From assembly GCA_039619475.1 (NCBI GenBank), contig CM077116.1:17357443-17421442 (forward strand): 64,000 bases of DNA, written 5' to 3'. Made by a program: the position numbers and the translations under genes. The notes under the pieces are model-generated. The model did no database searches and was not told the DNA's origin. It was given only the letters and a program-made list of their open reading frames with translations. This stretch comes from Icerya purchasi. Its lineage: Eukaryota > Arthropoda > Insecta > Hemiptera > Monophlebidae. Below are positions 42,671-54,857 of this stretch, piece after piece (the stretch's first letter is position 1; the number at the start of each line of letters is the position of its first letter).

Positions 42671-43892
42671 TTTTCTTTTTCTTCTTCTTCCCATTTCTTG
42701 GGCTCGATATTACGCTACAAAACGAATCTAATGATGTTAAAAACAGAGATTACACGACGATCGTATGAATCTTATAATTATAAGAAGCTTTGAATGTGAA
42801 AAAGGCTAGAAAACAGATATTACATGATGATAACTCGTCTTGAATTCGCAAAGTTAGAAAAGAGATACCCCTTTATTAAGAGTATTAAAGATAAACCGTA
42901 AATGTGGTCACCGTTTACAGTTAAATATTCGGTATAAAGAACAAGGAAAAAATTAAATTAACTGACAGTTCTTAAATCATAATAGAAGCTGTAGTATATT
43001 TATAGAAGAAATTTAAGTCCGCATTGCGACTCTATAAACATGTAAATCAAAAGCCTATATGAGGATCAAGATCATTCCTTAAAAAAAAAGAATCATTGGG
43101 CGAAATACTGAATCACAAACACAAACAAACAAACAGCTTTACCACAAAACAAAAGCAGAAGAATTAACAGACAACTGCGGAGATGATGGTAAGGAAAGCT
43201 TAATGGCGGTTCCAATTATACACCGAATATGAATTATTCGAAAGCAACTGAAATAACTTTGAGCACTACAAACCGTAATTGTTAGTAAATATCCTGTAAA
43301 CATTTTACAAAGCATAAAGTGTAGAATTTAAAATGATTCTTTTTAGGCGTTAAAAAAATAGACATTTTACGTCAACATTTAAAGCGAGAAGTCAAAAGTA
43401 TCATTTAATCACACGATTGTTGCCTTTCGAATAATTGTTTCATTTCCGATTACATTACGTCGGCGGGCACTGCAGAAAACAACTCGATCAAAATTGAAAA
43501 ACATCTTCAGTAAGCGTAAAGCTTAAATCAGACCAATCTTCTTTTTTCCCTGACCCCCAGCTCTGGCCGTTTGGCCATTTCTCTCTAACTGATTTTAAAT
43601 TTCTATTTTCGCGACCACCTTATGAAATTGTATATGCACTTACATTCATACGAATTCGGCTGATCTACAATTTCCAGAACTGTCCGAGGCAAGCCATATA
43701 TATATATATAGCTCTTCGGTCATATAAGTATTTAATGAGCTTCCTCCTTTCCTGCTCATACACTGCTATACTAAATACTTCAGACTTCCAATTTTACCGC
43801 AATTATCTCTCTCTACCCGATCGTCCCACGCTTGTCGTTGAATAGTGTTGATTACCATATAGTATCTTCTCCCTTTTTGTTTACTAGTTTCT
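42671..43892. other. No gene recognised
   Basis: AT-rich sequence with a short (AT)n near 43699. No open frame of interest. Confidence 0.5.
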
Positions 43893-44435
43893 ATGATAGC
43901 CCGAGATGTATTTATGAAGATGAAGAATGTACTTTGCGACAGAAAGTTAAATCTGGAAATTAAGAAGAAGGTACTAAAATGTTATGTACGGACCGTACTC
44001 TTATACGGGTGCTAGACGTGGAAAGTAAAAGCACATATGGAAAAGCGTATTTCATCATTTGAAAAGTGGAGTTATCGCCGGATCTGGAAGATACCATGGA
44101 CTAGAAAAATGAAAGATGCGGAGGTATTACAATTGATGAAGACGAATCTAATGGACATAATTAAAAAACGCAAAATTAATTTCTTTGGACATTTCATGAG
44201 AGGATCAACATATCACCTTCTGCACACAATTATGATGGGAGCGGTAGAGGGGAGGAGGGGACGAGGAAGAAGAAGGATTTCTTGGCTCCAAAATTTCAAG
44301 CAATGGACTGGAGTTACAAAAGTAGGAGAATTTTTTCAGATTGCAAGAAATCGAGACGCATTTCGTCATATGGTTGAATCCATGAAAAGTGGTTAAGCTA
44401 TACCCGAATCGGGTTGCACGAAGAAGAAGAAGAAG
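43893..44435 (+). pseudogene. RTE-like ORF2 C-terminal fragment with (GAA)n tail
   Basis: The translation from MIARDVFMKMKNVLC runs through VRTVLLYGC, a stop, WKVKAHMEKRISSFEKWSYR, RIWKIPWTRKMKDAEVLQLM, FFGHFMRGSTYHLL and GRRGRGRRRISWLQNFKQWT. This is the post-RT region of RTE-like 'endonuclease-reverse transcriptases', parallel to the relic at 21590-21990. It ends at a stop (44394-44396) followed by a (GAA)n run at about 44417-44434, plausibly the element's tail. 5'-truncated with one internal stop. Confidence 0.75.
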
Positions 44436-44439
44436 TTTC

Positions 44440-45000
44440 TTTATATTCCACCTCCCTCCTTTCATACATCTTATTCTTTATTCCTATAATATTCTCTTCC
44501 CAATTCAATGTTGCCTGATAACACCTCATTTCCTCGAATGCCGCATGTCCGGATACCCCCATTTTAAATTTACTATAACACTTTGAGAGCGTAATTTATA
44601 TATACTAATATTTGGGATTCAAGTTCCCTAATTTTTTTAACACCACTAACGAGTCTGAAACTATCAAAAATTTTTCATCTCTATCCTTCCTCGCGTATTC
44701 AAGAGCTAAATTCCTTATAATTCTACCATAAATGACGATTCAACATATGAAAATTGGCACACCCCCGATACATTCCTTTCTGAGTAATAGAAAGCTGAAG
44801 TATAACGTCCTACTTTCCTGACCACCGACCCAACGGTAAAAATCATCTCATAGTTCCTGTAGTTCTCATATACCTTATTATTAAACTGGTCACTATTACT
44901 TCCATTGTCCAACCCTTCAATATCTCTTTCCCTATATCAACCTTCAAGGGAGCCCAAACTTCTTCCCATTCCATACTTTACGCTGGAAATTTTGGATTAC
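44440..45000 (-). pseudogene. RNase H-domain relic of a non-LTR element
   Basis: Minus-strand translation: MIFTVGSVVRKVGRYTSAFY (the TDGS motif with Asp changed to Val), SSFMVEL (AEL-type motif decayed), LALEYARKDRDEKFLIVSDS, LVVLKKLGNLNPK, then a weak VSGH counterpart. The order and spacing are those of RNase HI in R1/LOA/I-type ORF2. It could come from the same lineage as the minus-strand RT relic at 50690-51960. No RT is attached here. Confidence 0.6.
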
Positions 45001-45569
45001 GTAGTATATTTAAATATCACAATTGCCTGTAACTGTTAACAAGAAGGATAATCGGCCTATTATCCCAATACCTGTCATGCGTAACACTGCTAATACCGTG
45101 TATTTTTTTCATGATCGGATGATACCTCTGCTCCTTAATTTTTATAAAGAACTAGCTGACCCGACGAACTTCGTACCGCCCCAGAACCAATAAATATTGT
45201 GTTAACTTATCAGCAATCAATACTCAAAAAAAATTAAGTTCCATAAATGTACAAAAATCAAAATGAAAAGTATTTTAATTACATTGAAATAAATGTAAAT
45301 CACGTGGCAGCAAGGCATTATCCCCCTTAATAACAAAAATCAGTATAAATTTACTTTGAAAAATTAAAGTAAACTACTTTTTGGAAACATGCTTTTTCGG
45401 GCTATATCGTCAGCTAACAACACATGGTACACACTCAATTTATATACTTTTTAATAAAGTGTGTACTCTGTGCAGTTAGCTAATGATGAGCTATACACGA
45501 AAAAAACGTGTTTCTAAAGTAATTTAATTTCTTAAAGTAAATTTATACCCTCTTTTAGGATTTCGTACA
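45001..45569. other. Non-coding; starts of a dispersed repeat near 45152
   Basis: The phrase CTAGCTGACCCGACGAACTT at 45152 begins a non-coding block that leads into the dispersed repeat at 45570. Around 45390-45520 a short inverted similarity (ACATGCTTTTTCGGGCTATA against GAGCTATACACGAAAAAAAC) is visible. No gene. Confidence 0.35.
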
Positions 45570-45925
45570 CATATAATGTACGGAATCCCAATAAGATGGT
45601 TCAGAAACGAAAAAAATATTCAATTATATAATAGATCGGAAACGGTTTGACTTATCGGAATCGGATCATAAATTACAATTAAACTTCTCTATCTATGACA
45701 ATTTACAACTTTAAGCTGCTGACCGATTACCCTAGTCGGCAAGAAACCGTCTAGAATATATAATATAGAATTTAGAACAACCTCAAAAATCGCCCTTAAA
45801 AAATTCATAACTCATCATCAGATAACCATTTAAAATCGAAATTCAAAATATAAAACAAAACACAACAGCCCTTTCATAAAATTTAAAAATTACGGTTAAA
45901 AAATTATTCAAACTCCCCTTTTGGG
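45570..45925. repeat. Dispersed AT-rich repeat, copy 2 (partner at 2040-2410)
   Basis: This block has the same ordered words as copy 1 (see that entry) with about the same spacing. Here it is followed by the insertion of a truncated I-like element rather than by the 285-bp tandem array. Confidence 0.65.
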
Positions 45926-45989
45926 CCAAAAATAGCAAAAAAAAGATGAATTTTCTTCATATTTTTTTTTTTTAGTTTTTTATTCTGCT

Positions 45990-47523
45990 ATTCAGGACGG
46001 ACACAAATCCAACAAATCATATCATCCTCTACCTAAAACGTGTACCGATCCCATTCCTTCCTTCCATAAAGTTTCTGGGTCTAACGTTCGATGAAAGATT
46101 ATCGTGGGCTCCACACATGTCTATCCTTAAGCGTACTTGCATGAAATCCTTGTCCATCTTGAAATGTTTATCCAACCACAAGTACAATACAGATCCAAAA
46201 TTGCTGTTATCAGTATACAAAGCCCATATCCTAAGTAAACTGTCATACGGTTGTCAGGTGTATTCTTCTGCTAATAAAACTCTTCTAAAATCTATCGACC
46301 CTATCCATAATACTTCTTTACGTATCGTACTTGGGGCCCACCGAACTTCTCCTTCGTTAGGCGTTTGTGCTTTGGTGGGCCTTTTTCCTTTATCTATTAT
46401 TCGCGATTATCTCACCTTTCGAGATTCTTTTCGTTATTCCTTACCAGATCAATTTTCCACCAGTAACTTCCAAATCCCATTCCCATCCTTTCCTGGCGAT
46501 CCATTGGTCAAGGCTTTAACTTTTCTTTCTAAGGTAGGCATAAATTGGAGCGACCACCATGTTAATCCGACCGCTTTAGCGCCCTGGATTCATGTCTCAA
46601 CATCTATAAACATATCTTTAGCAGATCCCTTAGGAGCATCTACTAACCTTTCTATACCCATGTCTCAAATAATATCAAATAAACTCGCCTCCTTCCCTAA
46701 CTACATTCACATGTACACAGACGCAGCTAAAGCGAGTCCTACTAATTCTCCATCAACAACTGCATGCGCTTATGAAATTGGAGGTGTAATGTACACCGAG
46801 CGCCTAAACGACTACTGCTCTACTTTAGAGGCAGAAATGTTTGGGATCCTTCTTTGCCTTGAGACATATTCTTCCAACCCAGCGTCTCAAAACGCCCTTC
46901 TGATTACAGACTCACTTCAATCTATTAAAGCCATCCAGAGCCCAGACAGTTGCAACTCTCTAATAATTAAAATAAAAAATCTCCTATTCCAACTTTCACG
47001 ATCTGAGGTATATATCACATTATTATGGGTCCCTGGTCATGTTGGGGTTCCCGGCAATGAGCGGGTTGACTTGGCTGCTCAGGCAACTCTATCTAGCCCG
47101 ATGCCGTTTAACGCTTTACTGCCTCGTTTGGGGTCATCAGTCTTTCTGATGCACTTTGCTGAAGAGTGGAGCAAACTATGGTCAGAACAAACGACCTGGC
47201 TCAGGTCCATAAAGTGGGACACCGACCCATGGTGGCCGCCGTTCCCCGTCACACGTAGGGATTTCTCGATCCTATCGAGACTGCGTCTGGGACACACTGC
47301 ACTGCCAGACAATCACGTCTTTGAAGGAGTTCCTCCTCCGGTCACTTGCCCCCTGTGCGCGTTCATGGCCTCGCCAACTGTAGAGCATCTGCTGAAATGG
47401 TGCCGGCATACTTCTCGTACTTCTAGTCATACCTCGCCCCACCGTCTGTTGTCAAACTACCCGGATTGTGTTCGGGCAGTGTTGAATTTTGCAGCATCGA
47501 ACAAACTGCACCGTCTTCTGTAA
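45990..47523 (+). pseudogene. I-like ORF2, C-terminal part (RT thumb, RNase H, Cys/His motif), frame intact
   Basis: The frame is open from about 45990 (ILLFRTDTNPTNH), with SIKFLGLTFDERLSWAPHM and SKLSYGCQVYSS (thumb). RNase H follows with all four acidic residues: HMYTDAAKAS, TLEAEMFGILL, ALLITDSLQSI and WVPGHVGVPGNERVDLAAQ. The C-terminal motif is CPLCAFMASPTVEHLLKWC (CX2CX9HX4C). No stops or frameshifts over more than 500 codons, so the copy is young, but the endonuclease and RT catalytic core are absent. The first Met at 46117 is internal and not a real start. Confidence 0.85.
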
Positions 47524-47535
47524 TTTCCAGTGAGC

Positions 47536-47576
47536 CTAGGTGCCGTAATAGCCCGGGTAGTTACACACTGCGCCTA
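47536..47576 (+). other. 3'-UTR hairpin of the truncated I-like copy
   Basis: CTAGGTGC pairs with GCGCCTAG (8 bp, one G-U), enclosing GTAAT/GTTAC and a CCCGGG centre. It occupies the same position before poly(A), and shares the CCGTAATAG core, with the hairpin at 30986-31024, while the outer stem sequences differ. Confidence 0.7.
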
Positions 47577-47699
47577 GATTTATATTTATTATTAAAAAAA
47601 AAAAAAAAAAAAAAAGATCATAAAAATCGGTTCAGCCGTTGATTTAACTAACCCGACTTTGTTTTATATACAATGCCTGTCCCACAGGAAGTGAGAATA

Positions 47700-48247
47700 A
47701 CTTTGGTGTGAGTAGGCACCTACTCATGGCGCGTTCACATTTAATTATCTGTCGAATGCAACAAACCGGGAGTTTCTACCTCCCGGGAGTTCGCCCTGTA
47801 GCATCGATTTGAAAAAAAGTATTTCGTCGACCGCCACCGTTTTTTTAGACAAAAAAATTACAACATTTTGGAAGAAACTGTATTTCAAAATTTTTACATA
47901 AATTATTACCCATCTTCATCGTTCATATAAATCTTCTCGAAATCCTCTGGCTTGTAAAGGTCGCTTTAATTTCACCGACAGGTGTTCTGTTTAAAATGGT
48001 CTGTACCGCATTCACGACTGTTTGTTGCATTTGACAGCTGATGGAATGACCTTTAGGATTATCTGATTGCGAGACCCGTTACGATCGGCTCCGCTTGAAA
48101 AAAATTGTAGGGGTTGACAAAACACTTTTTTTTCAAATCGATGCTGTGGGTGTAGGGGTGTGGTATGAACTTCTGGTTTGTTGCATTCGATAGTTAATTA
48201 AATAGGCTTTAAACGCGTTGTGAGTAGTTGCCTAATTAGTAGTTCCG
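47700..48247. mobile_element. Element with terminal inverted repeats of about 115 bp
   Basis: The left arm (about 47708-47820) contains TCGAATGCAACAAACCGGGA and GCATCGATTTGAAAAAAA. The right arm (about 48130-48247) contains the inverted equivalents (TTTTTTTTCAAATCGATGCT, CTGGTTTGTTGCATTCGATA). The arms are diverged and the 300-bp centre shows no transposase. Probably a non-autonomous DNA transposon; superfamily not assigned. Confidence 0.65.
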
Positions 48248-49433
48248 GCCACGCGTTGCTATGGCTCAGTTCTAATACGTTGAATTAATATTATAAAAAC
48301 TAATGTTTACTGATAAAGATAAAAACGTTTTAGCCAATCTAAAAACACACACGATTGAGCCTTCGAATTCACTTTCCGAATGGTTGGAAAATGTTTTCAA
48401 TGACTGCACATGTTGATTTTTATAAATATATTTCTATGTGGTTTTTACGGGCATTTAGCAGTCAAAGTGATAGACGTCTTTTTATATATAGCCTTTTTAC
48501 AACATTTTAACATTTTTTTTCTTGCTAAGATAAATAATAAATCGCAATATTTATACGACTGAAATATAAAATTGGCACTCACCGCACGAATGTGAATATA
48601 TTCATATAATATTACTGAAAGTTGCGAAAATACCGCACACATTTTAAAAACGAATACACATGGATAATATGCGAGTAACGGACGGGCAGATGAAGCACAT
48701 TTACCGAAACGAAAACACGAATAGGTCTGAATAACTCAGAACACGAAATACATGCAAAAAATGGTTGATGCGCTTATTGTAATGTTTCCGGTCAATCTTT
48801 CGATTTCCTGTCGGTAATTAATTTTTCCGATCAAAGACCTTTCAGTTGTAAAAATGTCTCATTGTTGGGACAATCTCTTTGTGCTTCTCAAATTTCTTTC
48901 GTTACCTGATTGCCGGACACGTGTTTCATTTTTGTTGTAGTTCTCGCGGTACTTGTGAAGTCGGGTCGTTTATTATTTTCTTTTCTTTTTCCCGATTTAG
49001 GGTGTACCACGTTTAAGAGAAATGCAGACCGGTTTGCACCATACTCGCTAAACGACCATTCGCCTACATTGTTCTGCTACATCTTTTAATTATATTTTTA
49101 ATTGATCGTTGCGACCATTTAATGACGAAAAATTTAGTCCGCTACAACTCACAAATGTTAGATGTAAGCACGTCTGTGATCCAACCAATTTCAAAAAATT
49201 TCCGACTAAATCACTGCAAAATGTAATAAGAATATACTGCACATAAGGGGAGTTTTTAAAATAATGTGCACAACATATTCTCGGTAATTCACTTTCACAA
49301 ACAAATATATAAATACGCAAAACATTTAATATCTGCATATAAATAGGCAAAGTCTTTTTTCGTTTATTAACCGATTTTCTTTTTCATTTTTTGTTTGGTA
49401 GCTATTAAAAAGCAGTTTTTTTTCTTATTAACC
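48248..49433. other. No gene recognised
   Basis: AT-rich with several T runs. Two minus-strand frames (48445-48642, 49090-49350) have no domain. Confidence 0.45.
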
Positions 49434-50168
49434 GACTTCAAAAAAAGAGGAGGTATTCAATTCGACTGTATTTTTTTATTTATTTTTTTTTATGTGTGTT
49501 ACCACAGAACTTTCTTCTAGATGAACCGATTTTGATGATTCTTCTTTTATTTGAAAGGTGGTGTTTGTCATGTGGTCCCATTTAAATTTGATCAAGGTCT
49601 GACCGATAGTTTTTGAGTTATCCTTAATAATGCGGGAGATTGAAGCTTTTTGGATGCTTTTCATTCATGATTGTTTTCACCGTCGGATTAGATTTTTGAC
49701 TTAAAATACTATAAATTTGCCAAATTACCATGGAAATGTAGCTTTTGATGTTTTTACCGTGGAAATATCTATTCTTATTAAAATGTTTTAATTTAATTGA
49801 ATAAAAATGCACTAAAAAGTAAAAAATAATTACTCCCGATAAAATATATATATCAGACTGATATAACTTAAGGTGATATCGTAATTCTTATACAACATTA
49901 ATTTTTTGGAGTTGGCATCAAATTCATATTAAAAGAATAATTAAAAACTGCATTAAATGTTCATTAAATTGTTCCTAGATATAGTAACATGAATTTAATT
50001 CCAACTCCAAAAAGTTAATGTTGTATAAGAATTACGATATCACCCTTAAGGTGTTATATCACTCTGATATATATTTTTTCTCATCGGGAGTAATTATTTT
50101 TTACTTTTTGATGCATTTTTAAATTTTTATAATAAACCTTGAAGTCGGTATTTATTTTTTGTAAAAAA
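49434..50168 (+). repeat. Dispersed repeat, copy 1 of an inverted pair (partner 59417-60235)
   Basis: It starts GACTTCAAAAAAAGAGGAGG and continues ATTCAATTCGACTGTATT. It includes CGGATTAGATTTTTGACTTA and ACCATGGAAATGTAGCTTTT, then the palindrome, then AATAAACCTTGAAGTCGG. Each landmark recurs as reverse complement at 59417-60235. Non-coding. The terminal ACCGACTTCAAAAAA-type phrase recalls a widespread insect repeat, by memory only. Confidence 0.85.
49814..50109. mobile_element. Palindromic MITE-like insert, copy 1
   Basis: Arms 49814-49927 and 49989-50109 are near-perfect inverted repeats (AAAAAGTAAAAAATAATTAC at each outer end, GGAGTTGG near the centre), leaving a 61-bp loop. It is embedded in the larger repeat and could form a long hairpin. 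Confidence 0.8.
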
Positions 50169-50444
50169 GCATTTTTTTTAATATAAAATTTATACCAAAA
50201 AAAAAATAAAAAAAAAAGAACTGTTTGTTACGATATTTTCGATTCGTTTATGTTTTTTTGTTTTTTTTACTGCATGCGTAGCGCATGATTTCCGTACCGT
50301 CATTAAGCGACTGCCCGCTGATCGGCTGAGAGTCAAGACCGACGCCTTTTTTTGCCTATTCGTTCCTCGCCGTTTCCAGGTATCTGAAATTACCCGCTCT
50401 CCTGTTTGGCCTACCGTATGTTTTATTGCTTAGCGTATTCTAGG
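50169..50444. other. No gene recognised
   Basis: Sequence after the repeat block, with A-rich and T-rich runs; GC-richer around 50270-50410. No open frame of note. Confidence 0.4.
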
Positions 50445-50700
50445 CGAATTTTGTAATTTCCGTGCAACTTTTTCATTTTTTTTTTTTGCAGGAACCTAAT
50501 TTAAATCTTAGCCAATATTTTAGAAAAAAAAATCAGCAAAATCGGTCGAGCGGTTCTTGTGTTACACTTTTTTTGCAAATTGTGCAATTTCAGTGCAATT
50601 TTTTTTTAAAAAAAAATTTTGCAAACCTTCTAAGAACTACGAATACAACAAAAAAAAAATTATTCAAATCGATTCAGCCGTTTTAGAGGAGAAGCGAGAC
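50445..50700. repeat. Two diverged tandem units of about 120 bp
   Basis: Both units have TTTGTAATTTCCGTGCAA / TTGTGCAATTTCAGTGCAA, then a T or A run, then a closing AAAATCGGTCGAGCGGTT / AAATCGATTCAGCCGTTTTA. The closing phrase also follows the I-like insertion at 47626. Confidence 0.5.
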
Positions 50701-51960
50701 CCACATAAGGCAACTCATTTTTATATATAAGAAGATATCTGATACATATTTCATTCGAAGACCTATCGGAGCATCCGCTATTTCTGTCAGTACGCAATGT
50801 ATTGTAGCAGAATTCATCGCTCCCAAACATATCCTCACCGCTTTACTTGGTATTGTTTCAATTTTTTTAAATTTACTTCTGCTAAGACTAATAAAAGAGT
50901 ATATATAATCTACGTTCGACCTTACTAGAGCTCTATAAATAATTAACATACCAGTAGGGCGGGTCCCTCATTTTACGTCCGCTATCGCGCTTACTAGATT
51001 AGTACCTCTCTCGCACTTCTGCGCTATGTATCTAATAGCATCTGTGCAATTCGATTTACTATCGAGAAAAGTAAGGTCAGGGCGTCGAGCATTGTAAAGT
51101 TAAGGTTCACAATGAACTAAGCTGAACGGCACTAATGGGGGTAGGGGGCCAGTTCCTTTCCACTTGGGATCCGCCTTTACCTTCCCAGATTTCTCTGGTA
51201 CCCAAGTATTTTAGATTAGGTATAAACTTGGGATGCGATTTGGATCTCGAATACTACTCCTAAATATTTACACGAAGATTTAAACTGAATAGACTTATTT
51301 ATCTTTATAAAGGGGGGGGGGGGGGAACTTATTAATCTTTTCCTGGTAAAAACTAATCCCAGGGTTTTCGTTACATTAAGTTCAAGTAGTAGATCACTTA
51401 ACGTATTTTGTGTTTTCAAGACTGCTTTATTAATCTTTAATAGATTGTTTTAATGTTGCTGCAGAGGCATACTTCACCAAATCACCGGCATATTGCACCA
51501 GTCTAATATACTTACTCTGCATCCGCTCCAACTCATGTGTATATATTGTAAATAACAGGGGACTTGGGATATTGCTCTGCGGTAGCCTTTTTCTCGACAA
51601 AACCGTATCAATATGATTATATCAAGTAATTAACTTCCTACCGTTATAATCGTTATATACCCATCGCGACACTACGTAAGAAATTCCTAATTTTCGTAAC
51701 TGTTTCATTAACACTAATAAATCTACATTGTCGTAAGCAGACTTGGTATCTATAAAAATGGCTATTATATACAAATTTTTTGATAATATATCAAAAATAT
51801 CCACTGTGAATTTAATTAATGTTTCCGTAGTTCCCGAACCTTTCCTAAATCCATACTGTATTTTTAGAAATGTATTTCTTTTAAAAATTCACCACGAAAT
51901 TCATTCTTTTAATATAATTTCTAATGTCTTACCGACACACAATTGGCCTGTATAAATGAT
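50701..51960 (-). pseudogene. Non-LTR RT relic (R1/LOA-like type), strongly decayed
   Basis: Reading right to left: FIDTKSAYDNVDLLVLMKQL with RKLGISYVVSRWVY (motif A and after), RLPQSNIPSPLLFTIYTHEL (motif B), LVQYAGDLVKYASA (motif C; first Asp changed to Gly), SSCKYLGVVFE, CTDAIRYIAQKCERG, then LIIYRALVRSNVDYIYSFIS and RICLGAMNSATIH. Stops and frameshifts separate the blocks. A 14-base G run at 51312-51325 is internal. No RNase H adjoins; the minus-strand RNase H relic at 44440-45000 could be of the same type. Confidence 0.7.
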
Positions 51961-53149
51961 ACTTAATTAGCTTTAATTAAAATTCTTACGAAATGTTTTT
52001 TCCAAGAAGGCGAACAGATACCTTCTTGTAGGGACAAATTAAAAATTTCTAACAATAACTCTCAGCGTTCTGTTCTTATTAAAGTATTTTTTTGCTTAGC
52101 GTCTAAGTTAAAGAACAGTATTTATTAGAACCAACTAATTAAAATTAAGATTCGAGCACAATATACACCTCTAAAGCGCAGCGAAATGTGTCAGCAATCT
52201 GTGAACAACCTGATCTGTCCGTAATTTTAAATGAAAAGAAATAAAATTAGAGAATTCAGAATCGGAGAATACGTATCTAATTGAGACGACTAAATATGGG
52301 TATTTAGACTAATACTGTAAGCACTTTAACAAAGTGAAAAAATACTAGAAATATTAGTATCTATTATCTGCTACGAAAAACATAATTTATGTTTAAAAGT
52401 ATAAATACTTCAATAAATAAAATACGAGATAATTTATGATAAATTGAATTACCAAATGAATTGGTTTTATTTTACGTTATATAAACACGTAATGGACTAT
52501 GTGGAATATAAGCTGCCATGTACAATATAAAGAATATCCAAAAACATTCACAAAAAAAAAAAAAAAAAAAAAAAAAAAACATACCATTAGCTAGTTTTAA
52601 TTAATTTTTTCAAGTAGGTTTTGGAGGTTTAGAACCTCCCCTATTACGATTCTTAAAAAAAGGTCGTAACATTATTGAAAAAAGCAGCAGTATTATTTTT
52701 AATATTTATTCATCAAAATTTAACGTAATATACTAAATAAAATGACATGTTAATATTATTTGTATACCGGAATTTTCTTATAATTCCTTATGTACGGATC
52801 TTAAATATGCTCGATGAGCATATTCATATTTTATCATTATGGCTTCTCCCTGTCACACATTAGTCGATTCTAACTAAGCCACTTAACACTTTTGTTATTT
52901 TAATAAAAATATTCATATAGCTAAAAAATATATATACCTATATTATATACACGTTTATAAATCATATTTATTTATATTACCTTTATTTTTGGTAAAACAG
53001 TGGTAGGATTATTAGAATTATTGTTATTCGTATTTTAAAGATCCTTGGATTTTAAAATATCGGTCAACAGATAGAATCGGAAGGACTTCAGAGTGGTGAC
53101 AGAGGATCAGTCATTTTATGTTTATCGTTAGAATCCCTTGCATTTAATA
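51961..53149. other. No gene recognised; long A run at 52552-52579
   Basis: AT-rich. The A run could be the tail of a retrocopy but no parent sequence is recognisable upstream of it. Confidence 0.4.
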
Positions 53150-54194
53150 GTATAGAAGCTATCTAGGACGCAGCTCAGGTTACTGCTCCACAACCAAAGA
53201 ATGACAAATATCAAGAAATTGTCTATCCACTTGAGATTCGTAATAGGATAGCAGAGCGACGAAAAGCTCGCAGAAAGTGGCATAACATACGATCACCATA
53301 TGATAAGAATAAATTTAATAATATTAACAATAATCTTCAGTGTTTTATGTAGAAGGTTAGAATGGAGTTATGCCGATAAGGACTATTCGCTATGGAAGGC
53401 TACTCATCGCATTAAGCGAGACTAGTAACCAGAGTTCTGCCGCTAAGAGATGAAACTGATAACTGGGCTCGATCTGATGAGGAAAAGGAGGAACTTTTTG
53501 CACGTCATCTTTCTCAGGTGTTCACACCAAATGATATTCAGTCAAGTATAAATCTGGTACCAAGCTATCTAGATAATTAAGTGATAAGACCTTTTAGCCC
53601 ATTAGAGGGAGCAACAAAAATTGATAAAAAACCATCAACCCGAAGAAAGCTCCTGGTGTAGATAAGATTTCACCAGCTGTGCTTAAAGAATTGTCACGCA
53701 AAAGTGTTATTCTTCCTGCAAACTAATTATTGTACAAACAAATCATTAAACCGATTTGGACGTACGGAATTGCCTTATGGGGATGTACTGCGCGTTCCAA
53801 TCGAGAAATGATCCAGCGGCGTCAAAATATAATCTTACGTGCAATTATAGATGCAAATCGATATTCACGTAATAATAATATTCATACAGATCTCCAGATG
53901 GCTACCGTCAACGATGTCATTAAGGATTTTGCTCAGATACACGAGAAGCGTTTGCATAATTACACAAATGTGGAAGTAATAATACAGCTGCTAGATACCG
54001 GCTATGACACCAAACGTCTTAAACGCAGACATCCATTAGACTTAGTGATCTAAATAATAATTATGGGGTGAAATCACTGGACTTATACTCCAAATAAGAT
54101 TTAATTGTTAAACGCTTATTATTATTGGTACTTACTTAATTTAACGGTTAAGATTGTGCCTTTATTATTAATATATAAAAAAAAAAAAAAAAAA
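53150..54194 (+). pseudogene. Jockey-clade relic, RT core deleted
   Basis: The left part reads IRNRIAERRKARRKWHNIRS (compare LVLEKRRLRKKWFLTRYP in the intact jockey), ADKDYSLWKATHRIK, DNWARSDEEKEELFARHLSQ and KKAPGVDKISPAVLKELSRK. It then jumps directly to the thumb: YKQIIKPIWTYGIALWGC, and the C terminus RLKRRHPLDLVI (compare RLRRHKPLDLL). Motifs A to C are deleted between 53715 and 53728. A poly(A) tail at 54177-54194 gives the 3' end. The last 107 codons form one open frame (53730-54053). A different subfamily from the intact copy. Confidence 0.8.
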
Positions 54195-54857
54195 TTTAAT
54201 AGTATTTTTTTAAAATTACAATGAAGGGCTCTAGATTTGTTACTCGATATACAGTTTTTGTAATCGTCTTGAGGCAGTTTAAATTTATCTCAAATTATTT
54301 TGCATTTTAATTATTTTTATTATCTACTTATTTTTCAAGAAAACGTTAAAAAATTTATATTTTTCTGTTTTGTTGAAGGGCTTGTTTATGGAAATTTGTT
54401 CATATTCATGAAAATTTTACCAGGTAAGGTTCTAATTGAAATATAGAAACTTAAATAAACATTAAATAACGAATGATGCAAAAACTAGAAGAAAAAGAAA
54501 AAAGTAATGTTATAAAAAAAAAAAATGATGCCTGTATCAGTGTGTACACGCGAGGAAGTAAAACTTTTTTGGCTTATATGTATTAAATTCTATAATAAAG
54601 TTTTATTTTAAATTAATTTTATATATAAATAACACATTTATTACTATCATTATTATTTTAAACTGTGCTTAAAAATATTATTAGGATGGAAAAGGTATCA
54701 GTATAAACAAAATTTTCATTTTCAATAAATAATAAATCCAAAAATTCTGCAATTTAAAAATTTAGAATTAAACAATCTAATTATTCAAATCTGATTTAAT
54801 ACTTTTAATAAAAATATATGCAATCGTATAAAAATAAATCTTCTTCTTTGTTCTAAA
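54195..54857. other. No gene recognised
   Basis: AT-rich; nothing supported. Confidence 0.5.

Larger units (their letters stand above)
45980..47615 (+). mobile_element. 5'-truncated I-like retrotransposon
   Basis: Starts inside the ORF2 RT region, carries an open frame to 47523, a 70-nt 3' UTR with a hairpin (47536-47576) and poly(A) at 47594-47615. It sits inside a non-coding repeat that resumes with AAAAATCGGTTCAGCCGTT after the tail. Related to, but clearly diverged from, the element at 30938-35895. Confidence 0.85.
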
